64,000 nt of DNA from positions 1 to 64,000 of the forward strand of contig CAZMNW010000045.1 in NCBI GenBank assembly GCA_964567755.1. The letters are read 5' to 3'. The position numbers and the translations under genes are program-made. The notes below the pieces were generated by a model that was not told the origin of the DNA, ran no database searches, and worked only from the letters and a program-made list of their open reading frames with translations. Shown here piece by piece: positions 24,755-33,902 of the stretch; position 1 is the stretch's first letter; the number at the start of each line of letters is the position of its first letter. This stretch comes from DASRJW01 sp964567755 (GTDB lineage Bacteria > Krumholzibacteriota > Krumholzibacteriia > G020349025).

Positions 24755-25168
24755 TCACTCGATGCCGGCGACGAGGATGCGCCGCGTGCCGTCGGCCAGC
24801 ATTTGCAATTCGACGCGAATCGCGCCCGCCACGGTGACACGATCTCCCCATTCGACGAGGCTCACCGTGCGCGGATCGTCCAATTCCAGGAAACCCAGCC
24901 CGAGGAGCTCGTCCGCACCCGCCAGACGATAGAGATCGTAGTGCACGAGCGGCAGACGCCCTTCATAGTGCGCCGCGAGCGTGAAAGTGGGCGAGACCAC
25001 GGCGGATGTGACCCCGAGCCCGCGCGCCACACCTTGCGCGAAGTGCGTCTTGCCCGCACCCAGATCCCCGCACAACAACACGACTTCCCCGCCACAAAGC
25101 CTCGACCCCAGGCGCTCGCCCAGTGCGCGCGTTTCATCCGCCGAGCGGCTCGTCCATTCGTGGTCCAC
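24755..25168 (-). CDS. tsaE: tRNA t6A37 biosynthesis ATPase TsaE
   Basis: About 137 residues, normal length. Walker A LCGDLGAGKTHFAQGVA near residue 35, SPTFTLAAHYEGRLPLVHYDLYRL and a C-terminal strand LVEWGDRV, as in YjeE/TsaE. It powers the TsaB-TsaD complex. The start is a GTG at 25168, 3 nt after the stop of the PorX-like gene; coupling is likely. Confidence 0.94.
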   Translation of the reverse strand: MDHEWTSRSADETRALGERLGSRLCGGEVVLLCGDLGAGKTHFAQGVARGLGVTSAVVSPTFTLAAHYEGRLPLVHYDLYRLAGADELLGLGFLELDDPRTVSLVEWGDRVTVAGAIRVELQMLADGTRRILVAGIE

Positions 25169-25171
25169 GGG

Positions 25172-26728
25172 TTACCGGCGCGGCTGCAGGTGGGCCACGG
25201 GCAGGATGATTTCCTCGAGCGACATGCCGCCGTGTTGGAAGCTGCCGTGGAACTGCTTGTCGTACTTACGAAACTGCGTCGGGTAGACGAAGTAGAAGTT
25301 TTCCTTGGCGATGATGTAGTTCTCGGTGGTGCGCAACTTCGGCAACATGTACTGCTCGGGTTCTTGCATCTTGAAGGCTCCCTTGTCGTCGCACCCGAGA
25401 TTCTCGCCGTACTTGTAGCGCACGTTGGTCGAAGTGTCGCGGTTGCCGGTGGCGATGGTGGGACGCATCCCCAGCACCGCCCCGTGATCGGTGGTGACGA
25501 AGACCTCGATGCCGGCAGCGCTCATTTGCTTCAGCAGATCGAACAGCGACGAGTGTTCGAACCAGCTGCGCGCCAAGCTGCGGAACGCGGCTTCGTCCGG
25601 CGCGATCTCTTGCAGGATGGTGGACTCGCTGCGGCCGTGCGCCAGGATGTCGATGAAGTTGAACACCAGCCCAAAGACGTCGACATCGGCCTTGCGCTGC
25701 ACCGCGCGCTGCACGTCGGCCGCTTCCTCGGACCCGAACACTTTGGCGTAACGCACCTTGATGTCAGAGGCGGCGCCGAGCCGTTGCAGCTGCGCCTCCA
25801 GCAGCTCGCGCTCGAAGCGATTGAGGCTGTGCTCGCCGCGCTGCGTGTCCCAATACGCCGGATGGCGGCGCAGGATCTCGAGCGGAAACAGACCGGCGAA
25901 GAGCGCGTTGCGGGAATACGGCGTCGCCGTCGGCAGCATGCTGTAGTAGTGCTTGCGTTCGATGCGGAAATACGGCGCCAGCAGCGGTTCCATCGTCAGC
26001 CAATGGTCGAGCCGCATGCAATCGACGACGATGAAGGCGACCTTGCGCCCGGCCTTGACCACCGGCATCACGTGGTTGCGAAACACATCCGGCGACAGCT
26101 CGGGGCCCGTGCGCTCTTGCACCCAGGCGCGGTAATTGCGCACCACGAAACGACAGAACTCGAAGTTGGCGGCACGCTTCTGGTCCGCGTGCGTCTGCGC
26201 CAAACCGGTATCGCGGTAACGATCGAGCTGGATGTCCCAGTCGATCATGCGCAGATAGGTGTCGACCCATTCCTGGTGGTCGAGGCGGTCGAAGCGGGTC
26301 GGATCGAGCTCGCGATACTGCGACACGTAGTCCTTCGCCACTTGCGTCTCGGAAATTTTGTGATGCTCGAGGATGCGACGGATGGCGGCCAGGATCTGCG
26401 TCGGGTTGACCGGCTTGATCAGGTAATCGTCGGCACGGCGTCCGATCGCCTGGTCCATGGTCGCTTCTTCTTCGTTGCGGGTGATCATGACCACGGGGAG
26501 CTGGGCGTCGATCTGGCGGATCTCCTGCAAGGTCTGCAGACCGTCCTTGCCGGGCATCATCGCATCGAGGAGCACGATGTCGAAGGGGCGGCTGCGCACG
26601 AGATTCACCGCGTCCTCGCCGTTGGCGACGGGCGTCACCTGGTAGCCGCGCTGCTCCAGGAACAACAGGTGGGGTTTCAACATCTCGATCTCGTCGTCCA
26701 CCCACAAGATACTGCGCTTCGTTTGCAT
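25172..26728 (-). CDS. porX: PorX-like response regulator with PglZ alkaline-phosphatase-superfamily domain
   Basis: About 518 residues. Residues 5-120 are a complete receiver: WVDDE, phospho-Asp in VLLDAMMPGKDG, Thr in VVMITRNE, Lys in YLIKPVNP. From about 200 to 515 is a PglZ domain with metal ligands VVDCMRLDHW, LPTATPYSRNALFAGLFP and VTTDHGAVLG. The same architecture defines PorX, which in Bacteroidota controls the type IX secretion system with the kinase PorY. Start ATG at 26728 with AAGG 5 nt upstream. A sensor kinase lies 136 nt upstream on the same strand. The T9SS link is inference; no T9SS structural gene is in the window. Confidence 0.9.
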   Translation of the reverse strand: MQTKRSILWVDDEIEMLKPHLLFLEQRGYQVTPVANGEDAVNLVRSRPFDIVLLDAMMPGKDGLQTLQEIRQIDAQLPVVMITRNEEEATMDQAIGRRADDYLIKPVNPTQILAAIRRILEHHKISETQVAKDYVSQYRELDPTRFDRLDHQEWVDTYLRMIDWDIQLDRYRDTGLAQTHADQKRAANFEFCRFVVRNYRAWVQERTGPELSPDVFRNHVMPVVKAGRKVAFIVVDCMRLDHWLTMEPLLAPYFRIERKHYYSMLPTATPYSRNALFAGLFPLEILRRHPAYWDTQRGEHSLNRFERELLEAQLQRLGAASDIKVRYAKVFGSEEAADVQRAVQRKADVDVFGLVFNFIDILAHGRSESTILQEIAPDEAAFRSLARSWFEHSSLFDLLKQMSAAGIEVFVTTDHGAVLGMRPTIATGNRDTSTNVRYKYGENLGCDDKGAFKMQEPEQYMLPKLRTTENYIIAKENFYFVYPTQFRKYDKQFHGSFQHGGMSLEEIILPVAHLQPRR

Positions 26729-26864
26729 CTCCACCTTTCGGCACGGCGCCGCGATGCGCCATCTTAGCCGATCCGCCGCGCGGCGATGCGACGTTGATCG
26801 TGGCGATTGTGAAACAGATGAAATTCATGACGCGAGGCACGCATCCTGGCAGCATGAGGCCGTT

Positions 26865-28211
26865 CTAAAGACTGTGCCGTGCGCCTGCCGGCGTGGCCTC
26901 TGCTGCGCCGGCCGGCGTCTCGGGCGCGGCGCGCAAACGTACGACGAAGCAGGCTCCGCGCCGGCCCGGGTTGTCCTCCACCCAGATGCGGCCGCCATGG
27001 AACTCCTCGACAATACGACGCACGAGCGTGAGCCCAAGGCCCCAGCCACGCTTCTTGGTGGTGAACCCAGGCTCCCAGATCCGCTGGCGCACCGCGGCGG
27101 GGATGCCGCGGCCGCTATCGGCGACACGCACCTCGACACGATCCGGCGCCGGGCTCGAGGCACGGACATGGATCTCGCCGCCGTTGTCGAGCGCATCGAG
27201 CGCGTTCTTCAACAGGTTCTCGAACACCCATTCGATGAGCTCGCGGTTGCCGAGGACATGCGGCAGCGGTTCCAAGGTCGATTCGATCTGCACCGCGGCG
27301 CCCAGAAGCGGCGTGCGGCGCCGGATGTACTGCACCGTCTCCTGCAGAATCGCGGCGAGATCGAGCGGCAGCAGATCCGGCGCCGTGCCGATCTTGCTGA
27401 AGCGCGCGCTCACCTTGGACAGCCGGCCGAGATCGCGTTCCATCTCGGCGTATGTCGTTTGCCGGCGCCCGTGCGCGTCGGCGGCCGACTCGCCCGCGCG
27501 TGGTTCGTCGTCGCCCTGCAGCAACTGCACCCAACCGAGAAGGGAAGTGAGCGGCGTGCCCAGCTGGTGCGCGGTCTCCTTGGCCATCCCGACCCAGATC
27601 GAGCGCTGCTCCCCCATCTTCATGGCACGGACACCGAAGAACCCCAGCAGCACGAACACCGCCACCACGACGACGAGGAGCACCGGCATCCAACGCAGCT
27701 GGCGGAAAAGCGAAGATGGACCGAAGTGCACGTAGCCTTGGATCGCGCCGCCCGCGGTGATGGGGTACGGCGCCTTGCGGCGGTCGAACTGCTGCACCAA
27801 ATCGTCGAGGGTCGCTCGCCGGCGCGCGAGCTCCGGCGTCAGATTGGCACCGCCCAACTCGCCGGGGGTTTCACTCTCCGGAGGCGGCACGCCCACGCCG
27901 TGGTACACGAGCGGCGTGCCATCCGTCATGGTGATGATGATGGGGAAATCGACCTGATGCAGGAGACTGCGGACGAGCTCGAAGGCTCCGGGTTGGTCGA
28001 CCTGGAACGCCGTTTCGCTGACGAAGCGCGAGAACACCTGCGTCAGCAACGCGGCCTGCCGTTCCATCTGGCGCCCCGTGTGACCGGCGAACAGCACCGC
28101 GCCGAAACCGACGAGCACGAGCCCGATGACGAAGTAGGCCGCGAGCAACATGCGCAGGCGCGAGCCGCCGAGGCTCGGCCAACGCCAGAACTTCGCCGCG
28201 TCTGCCTTCAC
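26865..28211 (-). CDS. Membrane sensor histidine kinase, PorY-like
   Basis: About 448 residues. Two membrane segments (LLAAYFVIGLVLVGFGAVLF near residue 22 and VLLVVVVAVFVLLGFFGV near 180) flank a periplasmic sensor of about 140 residues. The H-box AKETAHQLGTPLTSLLGW, N-box FENLLKNALDAL, G1 DSGRGIP, F-box FTTKKRGWGLGLTLV are all intact. The HQLGTPL form of the H-box is common in Bacteroidota kinases. The C-terminal 20 residues are Ala-rich. GTG start at 28211 after AAGGGGGTGGC. It sits upstream of the PorX-like regulator, its likely partner. Confidence 0.9.
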   Translation of the reverse strand: MKADAAKFWRWPSLGGSRLRMLLAAYFVIGLVLVGFGAVLFAGHTGRQMERQAALLTQVFSRFVSETAFQVDQPGAFELVRSLLHQVDFPIIITMTDGTPLVYHGVGVPPPESETPGELGGANLTPELARRRATLDDLVQQFDRRKAPYPITAGGAIQGYVHFGPSSLFRQLRWMPVLLVVVVAVFVLLGFFGVRAMKMGEQRSIWVGMAKETAHQLGTPLTSLLGWVQLLQGDDEPRAGESAADAHGRRQTTYAEMERDLGRLSKVSARFSKIGTAPDLLPLDLAAILQETVQYIRRRTPLLGAAVQIESTLEPLPHVLGNRELIEWVFENLLKNALDALDNGGEIHVRASSPAPDRVEVRVADSGRGIPAAVRQRIWEPGFTTKKRGWGLGLTLVRRIVEEFHGGRIWVEDNPGRRGACFVVRLRAAPETPAGAAEATPAGARHSL

Positions 28212-28467
28212 GCCACCCCCTTAAGGCCCATCGCGAATCCGGCGCGCGAGTATAGCCTCCGCTGTGGCGCTTCGCCGCGGCTTCCACGCCTGGATTCTCC
28301 TCGGCGCGCGGGCCTCTCGATCGCCACGCCACGTGCGTCGGGGGGGACCCGCGGCGCTGTCGTTGACCCTCTGCGGATCCCCGGCTACCATGCCGCAGGT
28401 GCGCTCCACGCTGCCGCCATTTTCTCGCTGCCACAGAGGAGTCCAACTGCACACCGAGATCCTCGGC

Positions 28468-31377
28468 ATGGTCGAGAAGCCGATCCGCTACGTCGGCGGC
28501 GAATGGAATCAGGTGGTGAAGCCAGCGCGACCGGGCTTGGCGCGCATCGCCTTCGCCTTCCCCGATACCTACGAGATCGGCATGTCGCACTTGGGGCTGC
28601 GCATTCTCTACGACCTGCTGAACCGGGCCGAGGATCTGGCAATGGAACGCGTCTTCTGCCCGTGGGTGGACATGGAGGCGGCACTCCGCCGCTACGGTCT
28701 CGCGCTCACCACGCTCGAAACCCGCACGCCGTTGTATGAGCTCGACGTGCTGGGATTCTCGCTGCAATTCGAGATGGAATACACCAACGTGCTCACCATG
28801 CTCGACCTCGGCGGAATTCCGTTGCGCGGCGCCGATCGCGATCCTTCGCACCCGCTCGTCATCGCCGGCGGCCCGTGCGTGTTCTCGCCCGAGCCCATGG
28901 CCGACTTCATCGACGCATTCGTCATCGGTGATGGCGAGGAAGCCTTTCCCGCCATCGTCCGGCGTTGGGTGGAGCTGCGAGCGGCCGGCGGATCGCGCGC
29001 CGCGATGCTGCAGCAGCTCGGCCAATTGCGCGGCGTCTACGTGCCGTCGCTCTATGCCACCAGGCTCGACCCAGAGACCGGTTTCGAAATCGTGGTCGGG
29101 CCGCGCGACGGCATCGACGCCCCATTCCCGGTGCGGCGCGCTCTGGTGGATTCATTGGCGAGCTATCCGTACCCGGCCGAAACGTTGGTTCCGTACGGCG
29201 AAATCGTTCACGACCGCGTCGCCGTCGAGATCGCCCGCGGCTGCACCGAGGGTTGTCGATTCTGCCAGGCCGGCACCATCTACCGCCCGGTGCGCGAACG
29301 CAGTCCGGCCGACATCATTCGCGCCGCCACCCAAGGCCTGCGCCGCACCGGCTACGACGAGGTGTCGCTCACCTCGTTGTCGACGGCGGACTATTCCTGC
29401 GTCACGTCGCTGGTGAAGACGCTGATGAACCAATTCGAGCGCGATCGCACCGCGATGTCGGTGTCCTCGATGCGTGTCTATGGGTTGACGCGCTCGATCG
29501 CCGAGCAGCTGGCGCGTGTCCGCCGCACCGGCTTCACCATCGCCCCCGAGGCCGGCACCCAGCGCATGCGCGATCTGATCAACAAGGGCGTCACCGATGC
29601 CGACATCGACATGGCAGCGCGCATCGCCTGGGAACAGGGGTGGAGCCAGCTCAAGATGTACTTCATGATCGGGCTGCCCACCGAAACCGAGCTCGATGTG
29701 CGCGGCATCGCCGAGACCGGCATTCGAGTCCTGAATCTGGCGCGCGCCATGGGGCATCGGCGCGCCCAGGTGACGCTCAGCGCCTCGGCCTTGGTGCCGA
29801 AACCGCACTCCGCCTTCCAATGGGAAGCGATGGACGCCGCCGATGCCATCCGCCGCAAACAACGCTTGTTGCTCGACACTCTGCGCCCGTTTCGCAACCT
29901 GCGCTTCAAGTACAGCGGCGTCGACGAGGGCGTGGTGGAGTGCATCCTGTCGCGCGGCGACCGCCGGCTCGGCCGGGTCATCGAATCCGCCTGGAAGCGC
30001 GGCGCGCGCTTCGACAGTTGGGGGGATCATTTCGACGCCGCACGCTGGTCGCAATGCCTTGAGGACGCCGGGCTCGACGCGCAGATTTTCCTGCGCCGCA
30101 TTCCACTGCATGCGCCGTTGCCGTGGGACCATATCGATTCGCTGGTGACCAAGGAGTTCATCATCCGCGACCTGCACGCCGGCATGAAGGGCAAGTTCCT
30201 GCCGGCGTGCGAAAAGCCGTTCATCCCGCGCGATCCCGGCAAGACGGTGAAGCCGCTCGAGCACGCCAACCTGGTGTGCTACCACTGCGGTCTCGAGTGC
30301 GACTTGGACGCGATCAAACGCGAACGCATCGCGCAGCGCGACAGCTTGGCCGAGCCCGGTGCGGCGATCGAAGCGGCCTTTCGCGGTGAGCGCGCGGCCT
30401 GCATGAGTCCGACGCCGGCTGGCGACGACGCTCTGACCGCCACGAGCGCCACCGCGGCGACAGAGGCCGGCACGCCCGTCACGTTGCGCACTTCGGCAGC
30501 GCTCCAGAGCGACGGGCTCGCGACCAACGCCTTCGAAGCCGCGCATGGCAGCCTGCATGGCGAGATGCCGGACGCAGCACGCCCGCCCCGCGATCTCGCA
30601 CCGCTCCTGGAAGTCGCGACCACCCTTGCGCCTATCCCCACGGCGCCCGCACCGCGCCTGCGCTACCGCGTCTGGTTCGCCAAGACCGGCGACCTGCGCT
30701 GGCTGTCGCACTTGGATCTCCTGCGCGCCTTGCAGCGTGGCTTCCGGCGCGCCAGCATCCCGGTCAACTACAGTCAAGGGTTTCACCCGGCGCCGATCAT
30801 GTCATTCGGACCGGCGTTGGCCGTCGGCCTGGAGGGGTTGGCCGAAGTCTTCGATTTCGAATCGAGCCAGGAGCTCGTGGCCGACGATGTCGCCGGGCGT
30901 CTCTCCGCGGCGCTGCCATGCGGGATCCGCGTCTTCCGCGTGCAGCGGCTCGCCGCCACGGCCGCGCCGCTGTCGAAGTGCATCGACCTCGGTGAGTATC
31001 GCGCTTGGATCAACGACGCGCGTCGCGTCCTCACGCCCGATCTCTTCCTCACGTTGGACACGTTGCCGTTCCATCACGCCAGCTGGCAAGAAGAGCGCAT
31101 CGCCGCGTTGCTGGCGCTCCAGAGCCTGGTGGTCCAGCGCGCCGACAAGGACGACAAGAGCGTGGACATCCGGCCGTTCATCCACGACCTGGGCTTCCTG
31201 CCGGCGTCCGGCGAGCTGGTTCTATGGCTGCGTCTCGGTTCTCAGGGTCAGGCACGCCCGCAGGAAGTGCTGCAAGCGCTGTACGGCGTGCCGGGTGCAT
31301 GCTTCCGTGTGCGCCGAGTGTGGCTCGGTGCGGCGCAGGAAGTCGCGGCCACGCGAGTGGAAGCGCTGTCGGTCTGA
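28468..31377 (+). CDS. Radical SAM protein (TIGR03960 type) fused to a DUF2344/TIGR03936 domain
   Basis: About 969 residues. The N-terminal third is B12-domain-like, ending at the radical SAM cluster motif RGCTEGCRFCQAG (near residue 265) that binds a 4Fe-4S cluster and S-adenosylmethionine. ISTIAPEAG-type strands follow (FTIAPEAGTQRMRDLINKG). An Ala/Thr-rich linker of about 110 residues separates it from the C-terminal domain beginning RYRVWFAKTGDLRWLSHLDL, the TIGR03936 family that is often encoded as a neighbouring gene. The reaction is unknown. I start at ATG 28468; a CTG at 28447 with AGAGGAG 5 nt before it would add seven residues. It precedes miaB by 38 nt. Confidence 0.9.
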   Translation: MVEKPIRYVGGEWNQVVKPARPGLARIAFAFPDTYEIGMSHLGLRILYDLLNRAEDLAMERVFCPWVDMEAALRRYGLALTTLETRTPLYELDVLGFSLQFEMEYTNVLTMLDLGGIPLRGADRDPSHPLVIAGGPCVFSPEPMADFIDAFVIGDGEEAFPAIVRRWVELRAAGGSRAAMLQQLGQLRGVYVPSLYATRLDPETGFEIVVGPRDGIDAPFPVRRALVDSLASYPYPAETLVPYGEIVHDRVAVEIARGCTEGCRFCQAGTIYRPVRERSPADIIRAATQGLRRTGYDEVSLTSLSTADYSCVTSLVKTLMNQFERDRTAMSVSSMRVYGLTRSIAEQLARVRRTGFTIAPEAGTQRMRDLINKGVTDADIDMAARIAWEQGWSQLKMYFMIGLPTETELDVRGIAETGIRVLNLARAMGHRRAQVTLSASALVPKPHSAFQWEAMDAADAIRRKQRLLLDTLRPFRNLRFKYSGVDEGVVECILSRGDRRLGRVIESAWKRGARFDSWGDHFDAARWSQCLEDAGLDAQIFLRRIPLHAPLPWDHIDSLVTKEFIIRDLHAGMKGKFLPACEKPFIPRDPGKTVKPLEHANLVCYHCGLECDLDAIKRERIAQRDSLAEPGAAIEAAFRGERAACMSPTPAGDDALTATSATAATEAGTPVTLRTSAALQSDGLATNAFEAAHGSLHGEMPDAARPPRDLAPLLEVATTLAPIPTAPAPRLRYRVWFAKTGDLRWLSHLDLLRALQRGFRRASIPVNYSQGFHPAPIMSFGPALAVGLEGLAEVFDFESSQELVADDVAGRLSAALPCGIRVFRVQRLAATAAPLSKCIDLGEYRAWINDARRVLTPDLFLTLDTLPFHHASWQEERIAALLALQSLVVQRADKDDKSVDIRPFIHDLGFLPASGELVLWLRLGSQGQARPQEVLQALYGVPGACFRVRRVWLGAAQEVAATRVEALSV

Positions 31378-31415
31378 GCCTCGCCGCATGCGGGCGCGGC
31401 GCTTGGAGGTCCCTC

Positions 31416-32741
31416 GTGCAAGTCTATCTCGAAACGTACGGCTGCCAGATGAACGAGTACGACTCGGAGCTCGTGCGCACGATCCTGCACGATGGCAGCT
31501 TCCGCATGACGCCGACGCTGGATGACGCCGATATCGTCCTGCTCAACACCTGCGCCATTCGCGAATCGGCGCACGATCGCATCTACGGCCGTCTCGGGCA
31601 TTTGCGCGCCATGAAGCAGCGCAACCCGCGCCTGATCGTCGGGCTCCTCGGTTGCATGGCGCAGAGCCTGAAGCAGAATTTGCTCGAGACACACCCGGTC
31701 GTCGATCTGGTGGCCGGACCGGATTCTTACAAGAAATTGCCGCGGCTCATCCGCGCTGTCTGCGACACCGGCAACAAGGGTCTCGAGATCGATCTTTCCG
31801 AGTACGAGACCTACGCCGATGTCTTCCCCACGCGCGCGCCCGGCGTCAACGCCTGGATCGCGTGCATGCGTGGATGTGACAATTTCTGCACCTTCTGCGT
31901 CGTCCCCTACACGCGCGGCCGCGAGCGCAGCCGCGAGCCCGAGAGCATCTTGAGCGAAGCGCGCCACCTCGCGGGCGCCGGCACCAAGCAGGTGACGTTG
32001 CTCGGCCAGAACGTGAACTCGTATCGCTTCGAGACGACGGACTTCGCGACGCTGCTGCTGCGCGTGGCCGAAGTGGACGGCATCGAGCGCATCCGCTTCA
32101 CCTCACCGCATCCCAAGGATTTCCCGAGGCCGCTGTTGCAGGCCATCCGCGCCCATCCGAAGCTCTGCAAGCACATCCACTTGCCATTGCAAGCGGGCAA
32201 CGACGCGGTGCTCGAACGCATGCGGCGCACGTACACCCAGCGCGAATTCACGGACCTCACGGACGAGATCCGGGACACCATTCCCGGCGTCAGCTTGTCC
32301 ACCGACGTCATCTGCGGCTTCCCGGGCGAGGACGACGCCGCCTTCGCCGAGACCGAAGCCGTGATGGCGCGGGTGCAATTCGATTCGGCCTTCATCTTCA
32401 AGTACTCCGAACGGCGCAACACCATCGCGCAACGCAAATATGCCGACGACGTCCCCGAGGCCGCCAAGACGGAGCGCGTCGTGCGCTTGAACGCGCTGCA
32501 GAAGGAGATCTCGCGGGCACGCAACCAACGCCACATCGGACACACCGTGAACGTTCTGCTCGAGGGACCGAGCCGAAAACGAGCCACCGATCTTCTCGGC
32601 CGTGACGACGGCAACCGCTGCGTCGTCGTCCCCGGCGCGGGCCTGGCTGCGGGCGACACCATTCCGGTGCGGATCGTGGCCGCGTCGGCGCACACGCTCC
32701 TGGGGCAACCGCTTGCGGATGTGGCTATCCAGTCGTTCTAG
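31416..32741 (+). CDS. miaB: tRNA-2-methylthio-N6-dimethylallyladenosine synthase MiaB
   Basis: About 441 residues. Methylthiolates i6A37 of tRNAs reading U-starting codons. The N-terminal cluster ligands are in YGCQMNEYDSE, NTCAIRE and GLLGCMAQ. The radical SAM motif CMRGCDNFCTFCVVPYTRGRERSR lies near residue 150. A TRAM domain forms the end (HTVNVLLEGPSRK to the C-terminus). The start is GTG at 31416 after GGAGGTCCCTC; longer frames upstream are the shadow of the radical SAM gene. Confidence 0.96.
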   Translation: MQVYLETYGCQMNEYDSELVRTILHDGSFRMTPTLDDADIVLLNTCAIRESAHDRIYGRLGHLRAMKQRNPRLIVGLLGCMAQSLKQNLLETHPVVDLVAGPDSYKKLPRLIRAVCDTGNKGLEIDLSEYETYADVFPTRAPGVNAWIACMRGCDNFCTFCVVPYTRGRERSREPESILSEARHLAGAGTKQVTLLGQNVNSYRFETTDFATLLLRVAEVDGIERIRFTSPHPKDFPRPLLQAIRAHPKLCKHIHLPLQAGNDAVLERMRRTYTQREFTDLTDEIRDTIPGVSLSTDVICGFPGEDDAAFAETEAVMARVQFDSAFIFKYSERRNTIAQRKYADDVPEAAKTERVVRLNALQKEISRARNQRHIGHTVNVLLEGPSRKRATDLLGRDDGNRCVVVPGAGLAAGDTIPVRIVAASAHTLLGQPLADVAIQSF

Positions 32742-33025
32742 CAACCTCTCGCGTCTTATTGGGGCTTTTTAACCCACTTGGTTGCACGCGGTGCCTCGTC
32801 GCACCTCCTCGTGCGGTGCAACGGTCAGGCGACGCGGGTCGGTGCGTCCAACATATCATTCGATTCGGGCGAAAGCGGTCTTGACGCCAAGGCATCCGAA
32901 GAGACAGAATTAGGCGCCCCCTTAGATTTCCGAGACGGGCGCCGCTTTCAGGTACCAGAGGTACCGAGGCGGGGCGTTCAGGTGGGCCAGACGACGAATT
33001 CCGCCAAGGAATGGAGGAGCTTCTC
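32742..33025 (+). promoter_or_regulatory. Leader and promoter region of the secreted Cys-rich gene
   Basis: It contains no gene. GTTGCAC at 32781-32787 pairs with GTGCAAC at 32816-32822 and encloses a second stem, GGTGC/GCACC (32790-32794, 32801-32805); this may end the miaB transcript although no U-tract follows. TTGACG at 32881 and CAGAAT at 32905, 18 nt apart, are the best promoter. GGTACC-AGA-GGTACC at 32951-32965 is a compact symmetrical site that could bind a regulator. Confidence 0.45.
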
Positions 33026-33835
33026 ATGAAAAGACAGCTTGCTTTGGGTCTCGTGCCAGCGCTTCTAGCGTTGGCTTCCTTCAACGCCTGGGCCTCGGAT
33101 GGTGACATCCAAATGCTGGCTACGGTGTCCGGCACCGGGGGGGGCCATGTTGGTGACGAGTGCCCATTCTGGAAGATCGTGTTCAACAACTCTTCGCCCA
33201 ACGGAAAGTCCCCGTGGGGCGTTTGCCAGCCACCCGTGATCAAGGTCTATGCCGAGCTCAAGGGTGCGAGCGCCGGTGGCATCACGGGCGTCGAGTACGC
33301 CGGGAAGTACGGCGCAACGACGGGTGCGGATGCCGGTTACTTCTTCATCGAAGTCCCGGCCCCAGCCACGACGCTCGGAAACGCCTGGTTCCCACCGGAT
33401 CCGGCGCCGCGCGGCCAGAACATGGCGTGGAGTACGTGTCAGACGGGCGGCGGCACGGGCCGCGTGCTGCTCTCGACGCTGATCGTGATCCCCACGGCAC
33501 CGTGCGGTCAGGACGTGCTCCCGCCGCAGATCGACCTGTCGACGGGCCAGCACTTCTCGCCGAACAACGTGTTCTTCCGTTGTCCGTTGTTCACCTTGTG
33601 CGACGGACCGGTGTTCACGAAGGTCTGCTTGGGTGACAACCTCACTCCATGCCGGACCCCCGTGCCGCCGTTCCCGATCGCGTCCACGTGCTCGAGCAGC
33701 GGTTACTTCACCATCAACAATCCCGCCAGCCCCGGCGTCGGCGCATGCCTTGATCCGCCCGGCAAGGCGGGCGCCTCCGCAGCTGCGCTCGCGCAGTCTG
33801 CGACCTGGACCAGCGTCAAGGATCTGTATCGGTAG
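33026..33835 (+). CDS. Secreted Cys-rich protein with W..VK.LYR tail (paralogue of the gene at 55730)
   Basis: About 269 residues. A clear signal peptide (MKRQLALGLVPALLALASFNAWA) follows GGAGGAGCTTCTC at the ATG 33026. The mature protein has about ten Cys, Pro/Gly-rich loops and beta strands. It is homologous to the protein encoded at 55730-56389: NMAWSTCQTGGG with LIVIP matches NVVWTECQPGNG, LFTLCDGPVFT matches LFTQCNGPIFT, and both end in WxxhKxL(Y/F)R (here WTSVKDLYR). That tail may be a sorting or processing tag (inference). A strong terminator follows. Function unknown. Confidence 0.82.
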   Translation: MKRQLALGLVPALLALASFNAWASDGDIQMLATVSGTGGGHVGDECPFWKIVFNNSSPNGKSPWGVCQPPVIKVYAELKGASAGGITGVEYAGKYGATTGADAGYFFIEVPAPATTLGNAWFPPDPAPRGQNMAWSTCQTGGGTGRVLLSTLIVIPTAPCGQDVLPPQIDLSTGQHFSPNNVFFRCPLFTLCDGPVFTKVCLGDNLTPCRTPVPPFPIASTCSSSGYFTINNPASPGVGACLDPPGKAGASAAALAQSATWTSVKDLYR

Positions 33836-33858
33836 TTCGTCTGTCTGGCTGAAGAAGA

Positions 33859-33884
33859 GAGGGCTCCTGCGGGGGCCCTTTTTT
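33859..33884 (+). terminator. Rho-independent terminator
   Basis: GAGGGCTCC (33859-33867) pairs with GGGGCCCTT (33872-33880) around the loop TGCG, and the run of six T ends at 33884. It lies 24 nt after the secreted-protein stop and is the clearest terminator in the window. Confidence 0.88.
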
Positions 33885-33902
33885 CGTTTCCGTCTCTGCC
33901 GC

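Noticed and set aside
24803..26767. 654-codon plus-strand open frame opposite the PorX-like gene and tsaE
   Set aside because: Shadow of the high-GC minus-strand genes; no start signal, no recognisable motif.
32860..32920. Possible c-di-GMP (GEMM-type) riboswitch, because of CGAAAG followed by GACGCCAAGGC
   Set aside because: The partner segment GGCAAAC and the tetraloop-receptor helix are missing, and the stretch is better explained as a TTGACG/CAGAAT promoter.
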